Shown in pieces: positions 1 through 6,989 of a stretch of 64,000 nucleotides of DNA. Position numbers and translations under genes: made by a program. Positions within the stretch are counted from its first letter, which is position 1. Each line of letters opens with the position of its first letter. Location: positions 101,617 to 165,616 of the forward strand of contig JAJUJL010000010.1 of the NCBI GenBank assembly GCA_029265355.1, in the 5' to 3' direction. The notes under the pieces are model-generated. The model was not told where the DNA came from and did not search any database. It worked only from the letters and a program-made list of their open reading frames with translations. The DNA is from Chloroflexota bacterium. GTDB taxonomy: Bacteria > Chloroflexota > Anaerolineae > Anaerolineales > UBA4823.

Positions 1-415
1 CCGTGCGCAGTTCTGCGTGGTACAGCATTTCTTCGATTCGCTGGGCGCCCCAGTGGGTTGAACTGACGACGTGATGTCCAAAGGTCTCGTGCAAGCGCCG
101 CCAGCGAGGATCATAATTGCGCACCACCACATTGGAGATGCCGTAAATGCTGCGAGCAATATGCCCAACAACCGCATTCAAGGTATCTGAATTGGTCACA
201 GCTGCCAGGCCCGCCGCTTCGGTGATGCCAGCTCGCTCCAACACATCTCGGTTGAGGGCTTCGCCCTCCACTGTTTTTCCGCGAAAGTCTGCCGGCAAGT
301 TATTAAACGCCGAGGCGATATGATCGATAATCGTTACTTTATTGCCTCTCTGGTATAAGCGGTAGGCCAGCTCTGCACCAACCCGACCGCAGCCTACAAC
401 GATCAATTTCATCAT
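1..415 (-). CDS. TrkA-N (KTN/RCK) NAD-binding protein, 3' end cut off by window
   Basis: About 138 codons are present and the gene runs off the left edge. The start reads ATG ATG AAA TTG, and the product begins MMKLIVVGCGRVGAELAYR. The GxGxxG glycine pattern of a Rossmann fold follows the first beta strand, with an acidic residue (IID) at the end of the second strand, as in NAD-binding TrkA-N domains. These domains gate or regulate Trk/Ktr potassium uptake. A possible TrkA-C domain or a second TrkA unit would lie outside the window, so the exact subfamily cannot be set. Either of the two tandem ATGs (415 or 412) may be the start. The gene points away from the rest of the window, and its upstream side faces a repeat-bearing intergenic region. 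Confidence 0.85.
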   Translation of the reverse strand, partial: MMKLIVVGCGRVGAELAYRLYQRGNKVTIIDHIASAFNNLPADFRGKTVEGEALNRDVLERAGITEAAGLAAVTNSDTLNAVVGHIARSIYGISNVVVRNYDPRWRRLHETFGHHVVSSTHWGAQRIEEMLYHAELRT

Positions 416-757
416 GAGCATGACTCCAGTTTGTCCACCGCCAGAATCGACTTTTTTCTGACTCGTGGCGCTTCCTCCTGGCTGATGTGTCCAGGGCAGC
501 GGGTCAACAATCGCCTGCCGCTCCCAATGAACACCCCAGGCGAAAATGCAGGCTAATTCTAGCTGTATTATCTTGCAGCGTCAATAGAGGTGTCTCAGGG
601 CAAACAATCGTTCGGACAATTAGGATAAGGCTGTCATCGTGAGCGACAGCAAAGCGATCTCCGCGTTCACCCAGGGGATTGCCATGCCCCTGCGGGACTC
701 GCAATGATCCGTGAAATGGATGTTGTCCGAACATTTGTCCGATGGCCAGAGTTATGT
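416..757. other. Intergenic region with a MITE-like repeat and no convincing gene
   Basis: This 342-bp gap separates the TrkA-like gene from the end of the flippase-like gene. It contains the 141-bp repeat described separately (601-741). A 118-codon frame crosses it on the minus strand, but its translation is low-complexity and arginine-rich, matches no family I know, and runs through the repeat and into the neighbouring gene. I therefore do not call it. Confidence 0.7.
601..741 (-). repeat. MITE-like dispersed repeat, copy A
   Basis: Read on the minus strand, this 141-bp stretch matches 60757-60898 on the plus strand over nearly its whole length. Both copies carry imperfect terminal inverted repeats of about 19 bp centred on GTTCGGACAA. 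Each encloses a CATTGCGAG/GAGATCGCTT-type core that resembles other short palindromic repeats at 30254 and 42702. There is no coding capacity, so it looks like a non-autonomous element moved in trans. Confidence 0.75.
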
Positions 758-1798
758 TTATTGGGGCAAGACAGGTGTTTCTGCGCCGCTCATGCGAGAT
801 TCGCGCTCTCCTTTGGGGAGTAAACGAAATGCAATGACGCCAAGCAGCAGCGGCAGCCAAAAAGTGATGGCGCGGTAGGACAGCGCCACAACGGCTGCAC
901 CCCCTACGGATACACCCAGACTGCTCAGCGTCAGGGTGAGTATGCCTTCGACGACGCCCACCCCGTAAGGCGTCGGGGATACGATCACGAACAGGCTGGC
1001 AGTGCTGAAGCCAGCCAGCAAGATGTCCACCGGGATGTCAACCTGAAATGCCCTGGAGGCCAGAAATAGAATTGCCAGTTGAAAACCTTTGCTGGAAAGC
1101 GCCAGGGCTGCTGGTTTCCACAGGTTGGCGGGATTGCTGCGCAGTTGCCGCATACCCGCGGCTGCATCCCTGGAGAATTGGTGGGCGTATTCCTCAGAGA
1201 GCGATTGGCGTTTTGACACGAGGTGCAAGGCGCGGTTGATGGTGCGCACTCCCCAGGCAAGCAACTTCCCGAGCCGCTCTGCAGAATGCATCGCCAGGTA
1301 TAAGATGGCGAACAATCCGACAGCGAAAGCCAGCAAGATCAGCGAGGCGATGACATCTATCCAGTTCAGATGATTTAAGCGAAAAAGGATCGATAACCCC
1401 AGCGTCAGCGCAATCAACAGGCCCAGGTAATCGAACAGCACCACCAGAACCCCAGCCACCGTGGCGCGCCCCGAGGAGTAGCCCCGCTGCCGGGCATGTG
1501 CAATAAAGATCGCCAGCCCACCCATCCCGCCGCTTGGGGCGATTACGTTGATCGAGTTGGCTGCTGTCGAAAGCAGTATCAACTTTCTCAATGGTTCATC
1601 CAATCCAAGCAGCAAGTAAATCGTGCGGTAGCTGGCAGCCAGGTTAATCAGCCAGGCGAACATCAACAGGCAGGCCAATAATAAAAATCGCCAGTCGCCG
1701 CTTCTCAAGGTTGCCAGGATCGCTTCCACTTCTGCAATGCGACCGACGACAAATATTACCGCCAGCAGGATGACAACTGCTGTGACGAATTTACGCAT
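758..1798 (-). CDS. Lysylphosphatidylglycerol synthase TM-domain / UPF0104 flippase-like membrane protein
   Basis: The 346-residue product is almost entirely hydrophobic, with about eight membrane segments. Near residues 83-100 it has a conserved NSINVIAPSGGMGGLAIFIA stretch, the hallmark of the UPF0104/LPG_synthase_TM family. Members include the flippase half of MprF and bacterial YbhN-type proteins that handle lipids at the cytoplasmic membrane. No aminoacyl-transferase domain is attached, so the substrate is unknown. The start is supported by a TATAAT box 7 nt upstream of the ATG, implying a leaderless transcript. Neighbours on the same strand are envelope proteases, but spacing and the private promoter suggest independent transcription. 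Confidence 0.82.
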   Translation of the reverse strand: MRKFVTAVVILLAVIFVVGRIAEVEAILATLRSGDWRFLLLACLLMFAWLINLAASYRTIYLLLGLDEPLRKLILLSTAANSINVIAPSGGMGGLAIFIAHARQRGYSSGRATVAGVLVVLFDYLGLLIALTLGLSILFRLNHLNWIDVIASLILLAFAVGLFAILYLAMHSAERLGKLLAWGVRTINRALHLVSKRQSLSEEYAHQFSRDAAAGMRQLRSNPANLWKPAALALSSKGFQLAILFLASRAFQVDIPVDILLAGFSTASLFVIVSPTPYGVGVVEGILTLTLSSLGVSVGGAAVVALSYRAITFWLPLLLGVIAFRLLPKGERESRMSGAETPVLPQ

Positions 1799-1805
1799 AC
1801 ATGCG

Positions 1806-1811
1806 ATTATA
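1806..1811 (-). promoter_or_regulatory. -10 box of a probable leaderless promoter
   Basis: TATAAT on the minus strand ends 7 nt before the ATG of the flippase-like gene. Transcription starting the usual 6-8 nt after the box would begin at the start codon itself. No Shine-Dalgarno sequence is present. Confidence 0.6.
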
Positions 1812-1832
1812 CAATAACTGGACGGTGTTGGA

Positions 1833-2972
1833 TCAGCCGCGCGCTTCTCCCAGCGTGACCTGCAAATCTAAAATCTGGCGCTCCCGGTACACTTTCAGAT
1901 CCACCTGATCTCCGGGTTGGTAGGAGAATAGCACGTTGATGTAAGAGTGTTCAGCGTCGATCGCCTGTTCGCCCACCTGGGTGAGAATATCGCCGCGCTG
2001 CAAACCTGCCAGGTCGGCTGGGCTGCCTGGGATCACTTCGGTGATGTAAACGCCCCATTCAACCGGTAAGCGATAGACCGAGGCGATCCCCGGCGTGATT
2101 GGCTGCCAGCGGATACCCAGGTAGGGGCGGGCAAAGTAGCCGTTTTGAATGATCTGCTCGGCGACTGCCCGGGCGGTATTCGAGGGTATGGCGAAACCCA
2201 GGCCCTCAGCAATGGTGCTGCCGAATCCCTGGCCGCGCACCACCAGGGTATTGATGCCAATCACTTCGCCTGCCAGGTTTACCAGAGGGCCGCCGGAGTT
2301 GCCCTGGTTAATCGCCGCATCGGTCTGGATCAAATCTTCCATCAAATACCCTTTGCCGGTGTCCAGGCTGCGTCCGGTAGCGCTGATGACGCCCACCGTG
2401 ACGCTGTTTTTGAAGTCGCCCAGCGGGGAGCCGATGGCGATGACGGTTTCGCCCGGCTTAAGCGCATCTGAGTTGCCGATCGTGGCCACGGCTGGCACTG
2501 GCGAGTCCGTTTTCAAGACGGCCAGGTCGGCGTAAAGATCGGTGCTGACAATGCGCGCCGGCAGACTCGATCCATCGGCGAGGATGATAGCCACCTCGCT
2601 CGTCTCCTCCACGACATGGTTGTTGGTGATGATGTAGCCCTCGGATGAAATGATCACCCCGCTGCCGCTCACCTGGCTGTCACTTGTCCGGCCAAAGAAC
2701 GTCTGCTGCCCGGGTATTCGACCGATCACCGTGACAACGGCTGGCCCAACCTTTTCCACGGCCTGGGTGATGGCGGTTTGGATTTCTGTTTCGGAAACCA
2801 TCACGCTGGCCGCTGGCGCGACTGTGGGCGCCGCGGCTGCCACGAGCGGGGCTGCGGCTTGCCCCCGCATACTGACATAGACGACCCAACCGCCCACGGC
2901 TGCGCCAACTGCGCTCGCCAGCAGGGCAGTGAGCAGCACCCCCAGCACGTAGACTGCCTGTTTTGTGGTCAT
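1833..2972 (-). CDS. HtrA/DegP-type S1C serine protease with PDZ domain
   Basis: The 379-residue protein has one N-terminal membrane anchor (about residues 7-33), an Ala/Pro linker, a trypsin-like protease domain (about 60-255) and a C-terminal PDZ domain (about 280-375). The catalytic triad is visible: His119 in ITNNHVVE, Asp149 in YADLAVLK and Ser226 in INQGNSGGPL. This is the DegS/HtrA layout: a membrane-tethered protease facing the cell exterior that recognises misfolded C-termini through PDZ. Length is normal. It lies in a run of minus-strand envelope proteases (zinc peptidase and S41 peptidase upstream), which suggests a shared role in extracytoplasmic protein quality control. Confidence 0.95.
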   Translation of the reverse strand: MTTKQAVYVLGVLLTALLASAVGAAVGGWVVYVSMRGQAAAPLVAAAAPTVAPAASVMVSETEIQTAITQAVEKVGPAVVTVIGRIPGQQTFFGRTSDSQVSGSGVIISSEGYIITNNHVVEETSEVAIILADGSSLPARIVSTDLYADLAVLKTDSPVPAVATIGNSDALKPGETVIAIGSPLGDFKNSVTVGVISATGRSLDTGKGYLMEDLIQTDAAINQGNSGGPLVNLAGEVIGINTLVVRGQGFGSTIAEGLGFAIPSNTARAVAEQIIQNGYFARPYLGIRWQPITPGIASVYRLPVEWGVYITEVIPGSPADLAGLQRGDILTQVGEQAIDAEHSYINVLFSYQPGDQVDLKVYRERQILDLQVTLGEARG

Positions 2973-3069
2973 AGCTCTTGCCTCATCGAAAAAGGCTCCT
3001 GAGGCGTTTGGTAAGCGGCCTCAGAAGCCTTGTTTATGTACTGGTCGGCCCCCGGCGCCGCAGCGGGAT

Positions 3070-3774
3070 TTAATCTCGACTGCGACCGATGCCCATCACC
3101 AGGGTAACGTAATAGAGAAGCTGCATGACTGCCGTGACCAACGCAGCCACGTAGGTGAGCGCAGCGGCGTTGAGCACATTGCTGACGCCCCTGGCCTCAT
3201 CGTCGCCCATGATCAAACCGGACTCGGACAGCAAGCGGCGCGCCCGCGCCGAGGCGTCCAACTCAACGGGTAAGGTTGCCAGCGCAAACAGCACACCTGC
3301 GGAGAAAACCGCTACGCCCAGCCAGGCCAGTTGGGTCAGCCCGATCAGCACGCCCAGGATGATCAAGATCCATCCCAGGTACGACCCGATGTTTACCGCT
3401 GGCACCAGGGCTGATCTCAGTCGCAATGGGAAGTAGCCCTCCTGATCCTGCAAGGCATGCCCGAGCTCGTGCGCCGCTATGGCTAACGATGCTACCGAAG
3501 CGCCCTGGTACACTTCGGGCGAGAGGCGCAGTGTCTTGGTGCGCGGGTCATAGTGGTCGCTCAAGTGACCCGATACGGGTTCGATGCGCATGTCATACAG
3601 CCCGCTGCGCAACATCAAACGTTGCGCGGCGGATGCGCCGCTGAAGCGGCTGCGCGCCGGCACGCGGCTCCAGCGCTGGTATGCTGAATTCACATACCAC
3701 TGCACCGCCAGCATCAGCAGAAAAGCTGGCAGCATAAAAATCATATAGCGGATGTCAAAGAAAAACATCGTCAT
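3070..3774 (-). CDS. Membrane zinc metallopeptidase (YugP/Zn_peptidase_2 family)
   Basis: The 234-residue protein has an N-terminal hydrophobic segment (about residues 9-27) and two or three further membrane segments after residue 120. The metalloprotease motif HELGH is at residues 102-106, in the context IAAHELGHALQDQEGY, which is diagnostic of this family. Typical length is about 225-235. The family is membrane-embedded with an exposed gluzincin-like active site; substrates are not established. The gene sits between the HtrA and S41 protease genes on the same strand. Confidence 0.92.
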   Translation of the reverse strand: MTMFFFDIRYMIFMLPAFLLMLAVQWYVNSAYQRWSRVPARSRFSGASAAQRLMLRSGLYDMRIEPVSGHLSDHYDPRTKTLRLSPEVYQGASVASLAIAAHELGHALQDQEGYFPLRLRSALVPAVNIGSYLGWILIILGVLIGLTQLAWLGVAVFSAGVLFALATLPVELDASARARRLLSESGLIMGDDEARGVSNVLNAAALTYVAALVTAVMQLLYYVTLVMGIGRSRD

Positions 3775-3801
3775 TCACTCCGTTCTTTGTTACTGGGTGT
3801 T

Positions 3802-3842
3802 CCGCCGGAAGTCGGTCAACTCAAATTTGATTGACTTCGGCG
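3802..3842 (-). other. Imperfect inverted repeat between two protease genes
   Basis: Arms CCGCCGGAAGTCGGTCAA and TTGACTTCGGCG pair imperfectly around an AT-rich loop. The repeat lies between the end of the S41 protease gene and the start of the zinc peptidase gene. It could terminate the upstream gene or bind a regulator; there is no U-tract. Confidence 0.3.
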
Positions 3843-3932
3843 AAACTCTGAAGTATACCGCCGTTCTCAGCACCGAATTTTGCTAAACAGTTGTGGCGGT
3901 TTACTCGCCTTCTCGAACGCCAGTCGGGCTTT

Positions 3933-5189
3933 TTACTTGCTCAGCAATTCCACAGCTTTGTCGAGCTGAGGATCGCGACCGGCGTTGGCATCTTCATCCG
4001 TGATCTCCACGGCATAATCTGGGGTCAAACCGACCCCATTGATCATCGACTCGTTGGGAGTCAACCAGCGAGCCACGGTGATGCGCACCGCGCCCTGGTC
4101 GTTCTGCAAAACGGTGGGGATTTGCACCAGGCCTTTCCCAAAGGAGGTTTCTCCGACCAACAGGGCGCGCTCGCGGTCCTGGAGCGCCCCCGCCACGATC
4201 TCGGAAGCCGAGGCAGAACCTTCGTTGATGAGCACCACCAGGGGAATATCTGTGGCCAGCCCACCGGGGCGGGCTTCGTACGTTTTCCGAGAGCCATCGC
4301 CGTATTCTTCATACATGATGACGCCCTCATCGATGAATTCCGAAGCGACATCGATAGCGGTCTCCAAGTAGCCGCCGCCGTTGAAGCGCAAATCGAGGAT
4401 CAAGCCCTTGGGTTTTTGGTCGAGCAATTCAGACAGCGCGTTGCGCAACTCCCGCTTGGTATTCTCACCGAAAACGAACAAATGCACATAAGCAATGTCG
4501 CCCTCGAGCATGCGGCTCTCCAGCGTGGGCACTTTGATGCTGTCGCGGGTCACCGCAACATCGAAGGGTTCCTGGTCATTGCGCAGGATGGTCAGTGTCA
4601 CCGTCGAACCGGCCGGTCCTAAGACTTTCTGGCGCACCAGCTCACCGTCCACACCGCTCATGTCCTCCCCGTCGATGGCAATGATCCGGTCGCCAGGTTT
4701 CAACCCGGCTTTATCGGCAGGAGAACCGGGCATCGGGCTGATGATGGTCAGGAAGTCCTTGGTGGTGTCCACCCAGGCGCCAATGCCTTCATAGGTCAGG
4801 TTGCCTTGAAGCTCATCGTTGAGCATCTGGTATTCTTCGGGTTCCATATAGGATGTGTAGGGGTCCCCCAAAGAATCCATCATGCCGCTCAACGCACCGC
4901 GCATTAACTGCTCATCGTCAAGAGGTTGGTCTACATACTGTTCGTGCAGCAAATCCCAGGCTTCCCAGAAGGGCTTGAAAAGCTCCTCCAGTTCTTCGGG
5001 TGTCGCTGTGGTGCCAGTGGAACTGGAGGCCTCGGGCTGCGGCAGGCTGACTTCTGGGGCCTGCGCCACAACCGGGGTTTGCGCTGGAAACAGAAAACGC
5101 CCGGCGAGAAAGCCTGCAGAACACGCCCCGCTGACCAGCACCAGTACGACAACGATGCTAATAGCAATGACCCAACCTCTAGATTTCAT
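3933..5189 (-). CDS. S41 C-terminal processing peptidase (CtpA/CtpB/Prc type)
   Basis: The 418-residue protein carries an N-terminal signal anchor (about residues 7-30). A low-complexity linker follows, then the S41 N-terminal helix region, a PDZ domain (about 125-205) and the tail-specific protease fold. The Ser-Lys dyad is visible: Ser327 in NEGSASASE and Lys352 in SFGKGLVQ. Their 25-residue spacing and Gln356 match my memory of CtpB-type enzymes. These proteases cut extracytoplasmic proteins from the C-terminus, often in signalling or envelope maintenance. The start at 5189 has AGGAG 9 nt upstream. A 7-bp palindrome (5206-5227) lies in the presumed leader. Confidence 0.95.
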   Translation of the reverse strand: MKSRGWVIAISIVVVLVLVSGACSAGFLAGRFLFPAQTPVVAQAPEVSLPQPEASSSTGTTATPEELEELFKPFWEAWDLLHEQYVDQPLDDEQLMRGALSGMMDSLGDPYTSYMEPEEYQMLNDELQGNLTYEGIGAWVDTTKDFLTIISPMPGSPADKAGLKPGDRIIAIDGEDMSGVDGELVRQKVLGPAGSTVTLTILRNDQEPFDVAVTRDSIKVPTLESRMLEGDIAYVHLFVFGENTKRELRNALSELLDQKPKGLILDLRFNGGGYLETAIDVASEFIDEGVIMYEEYGDGSRKTYEARPGGLATDIPLVVLINEGSASASEIVAGALQDRERALLVGETSFGKGLVQIPTVLQNDQGAVRITVARWLTPNESMINGVGLTPDYAVEITDEDANAGRDPQLDKAVELLSK

Positions 5190-5205
5190 CCCATCACTCC
5201 TGCTG

Positions 5206-5227
5206 GCGAAAGTGTTTTAACTTTCGC
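5206..5227 (-). promoter_or_regulatory. Operator-like palindrome upstream of the S41 protease
   Basis: GCGAAAG and CTTTCGC form a perfect 7-bp inverted repeat separated by 8 nt. It lies 17-38 nt before the S41 start codon, just upstream of the ribosome-binding site. It is suited to a dimeric repressor or an mRNA hairpin. Confidence 0.4.
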
Positions 5228-5320
5228 GCACCGTGGATACTGTGTAAACCACCAAAAGCGTTTAGCACAACCCGGCTATCATCGATAGCATGATTGTTGA
5301 GGCGCTTCCGGTGAAACACC

Positions 5321-5344
5321 TTTTTATAATTATCGTTATAAAAA
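5321..5344. promoter_or_regulatory. AT-rich 9-bp palindrome upstream of the S41 protease
   Basis: TTTTTATAA and TTATAAAAA flank a 6-nt spacer, a perfect 9-bp inverted repeat in otherwise GC-rich DNA. It sits about 130 nt upstream of the S41 start and downstream of the CoA-transferase gene. It could be a promoter/operator element, or a bidirectional terminator given its A/T tracts. Confidence 0.4.
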
Positions 5345-5424
5345 TTTACCACATCTATATTAGAAGAAGATAAGCGGCAAGAAAATAATTGTTAAAACCA
5401 GCCGCAACGCTCGCGCCGATCAAA

Positions 5425-6240
5425 TCACGCTGTTCCAGGATCATGCTGGTCGAAAAACCATTGCAGGTAGCTGGCAAAGGACTGGGGGTCGCTGACTTTT
5501 TCGGAATAGGCCAGTATCGCTCGCCCGTCCAGGGTGTAATATGGGTGGCAGGAACTGGGCGCCGCGCCGCGCGGTGCATGGACCACGGCGTGCACGTAGG
5601 GTGCAACGATGTCTGCGCGCTCCAGCTCGGGAACGATTTCTTCAGCGGTGATGATGGTGCGGTCGGCGGCTTGCACCAGCTCGATGTCCATAGCCTGGTT
5701 GAGCCCGAGCTGGGCATTGCCTTCATCATCAGCCCGCAGTGCATGTATCACGGCCAGGTCGGGGTGAATGGCGGGGAAGGCCATCAGCTCTTCGCCCGTG
5801 TAAGGGTCGACGATTTTCTTCACGTCTGGGCGCAGCCTGGGGAGATCGGTGCCAATCCAGCCTCTGCCGGGCATGAAGCCAATACCAGCCAGCCGGGCGC
5901 GCAGCCCAAAGGCCAGGCTGGCTTCGGTTTCTTCCATCACCTCGATCAAGCCGTGGTTGGCGTAATAAGTGAACATCGGCGCCAGGCCAAATATTTCCAG
6001 GCCAAAATAGCAACATCGCACCCGAGAGACTAAACCGGCGCCGACCAGCAGGTCGCTCTCCAGGCCGCAGGCAAAGGAGAGCAGGGTGAGCTGGTTTGGC
6101 TGATGTTCCTTGAGATGGCGGCGCAGCAAGGCATAAACAAACGCCGAAGGCCGTCGGTAGAGGGTCATTCCCCCGAGCCCCAGGGTGCTGCCGGTTTCTA
6201 CCCAGGATGCTGCTTCTTCCAACGAGATGGTTTTGTTCAT
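5425..6240 (-). CDS. CoA-transferase family I, alpha subunit (GctA-like), no beta subunit nearby
   Basis: The 271-residue product begins MNKTISLEEAASWVETGSTL, followed by a Gly-rich GLGGMTLYRRP segment. It continues with GRGWIGTDLP and IHPDLAVIHALRADDEGNAQL motifs, typical of glutaconate-CoA transferase alpha chains. Family I enzymes move CoA between carboxylic acids through a catalytic glutamate carried by the beta subunit. No beta subunit is encoded in this window, since the downstream neighbour is a protease, so catalysis in isolation is doubtful. The gene begins 12 nt after the HAD phosphatase gene and is probably co-transcribed with it. AGGA precedes the ATG. Confidence 0.82.
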   Translation of the reverse strand: MNKTISLEEAASWVETGSTLGLGGMTLYRRPSAFVYALLRRHLKEHQPNQLTLLSFACGLESDLLVGAGLVSRVRCCYFGLEIFGLAPMFTYYANHGLIEVMEETEASLAFGLRARLAGIGFMPGRGWIGTDLPRLRPDVKKIVDPYTGEELMAFPAIHPDLAVIHALRADDEGNAQLGLNQAMDIELVQAADRTIITAEEIVPELERADIVAPYVHAVVHAPRGAAPSSCHPYYTLDGRAILAYSEKVSDPQSFASYLQWFFDQHDPGTA

Positions 6241-6252
6241 GGGAGTTCCTGG

Positions 6253-6906
6253 TCAGGTGAGCTTGCCATTCCACAGGTCTGGCAGTGCCTGGGGGAGCTG
6301 CTTCAACTGGGAAATGGCGTGAACGGCTGCCGGATCAGATCCTGTGGAGCCCACCAGCACCGTGGTGAAGCCCATCAGACGGGCGGGCGCCAGGTTGCGG
6401 ATCGAGTCATCCACCAGCAGGCAACTGGCGGGATTGTTTTCTCCGCTCAATTTCAACGCCAGGCGATACGCTAAGGGGTCCGGTTTGCAGACAAAGTCGA
6501 TCGCGCGCACATCAATGATGCCATCGAAGCAGTCCTCAAGCTGGAGAACTTTCAAGACGCGGGAGGCGTGCTCACGATCGGCGTTGGTGAAGATAAATTT
6601 GCGCTGCGACAAGGAGGTCAGCATCCGGCGCAGTTCTGGGTCGGGTTGGATAAATTGCGGCAAAGGCAGGTCGTGCACATAGGCCAGGTATTCGTCAACG
6701 TTCACCTGATGATGGAGCTGCAAACCGCGCAGTGTCGTTCCGTAGTTGGTGAAATATTCGTGGCGCAGGCGGTTGGCTTCCTCCGGCGCCAGCCCCAGCC
6801 GTTCTTCCATGTAGCGTCCCATGCGGATGCGGATCGCCTCCCATAGACCACAGGAGCTGTCGTACAAAGTATCATCCAAATCAAAGAAAAGCGTCTTAAG
6901 CGACAT
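6253..6906 (-). CDS. HAD-superfamily hydrolase, pyrimidine 5'-nucleotidase (SDT1/PHM8) type
   Basis: The product from the chosen start is 217 residues. Motif I is FDLDDTLYD (Asp9, Asp11), motif II is IFTNADREH, Lys is in CKPDP and motif IV is LLVDDSIRN. The DLDDTLYDSS opening and helical cap are characteristic of the pyrimidine 5'-nucleotidase branch. That branch dephosphorylates nucleotides or related phosphates with Mg2+ in the cytoplasm. A longer frame starts at 6996, but its extra 30 residues resemble no HAD protein and overlap the mutL promoter, so the ATG at 6906 is preferred. It is divergent from mutL and followed closely by the CoA-transferase gene. Confidence 0.88.
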   Translation of the reverse strand: MSLKTLFFDLDDTLYDSSCGLWEAIRIRMGRYMEERLGLAPEEANRLRHEYFTNYGTTLRGLQLHHQVNVDEYLAYVHDLPLPQFIQPDPELRRMLTSLSQRKFIFTNADREHASRVLKVLQLEDCFDGIIDVRAIDFVCKPDPLAYRLALKLSGENNPASCLLVDDSIRNLAPARLMGFTTVLVGSTGSDPAAVHAISQLKQLPQALPDLWNGKLT

Positions 6907-6977
6907 GGATGTATTATACGTGATGGCAGGCGCGAAAACGAATGCGAAAATTCTACCGATGACATCTTTTTCCCCTG

Positions 6978-6983
6978 TATAAT
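6978..6983 (+). promoter_or_regulatory. -10 box of a probable leaderless mutL promoter
   Basis: TGTATAATGGGG places a consensus TATAAT 6 nt before the mutL ATG at 6990. There is no Shine-Dalgarno motif. Confidence 0.65.
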
Positions 6984-6989
6984 GGGGAC

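Noticed and set aside
504..860. 118-codon minus-strand frame left of the flippase-like gene
   Set aside because: It runs through the MITE-like repeat and into the neighbouring gene, has no family resemblance and is rich in Arg/Ala/Pro.
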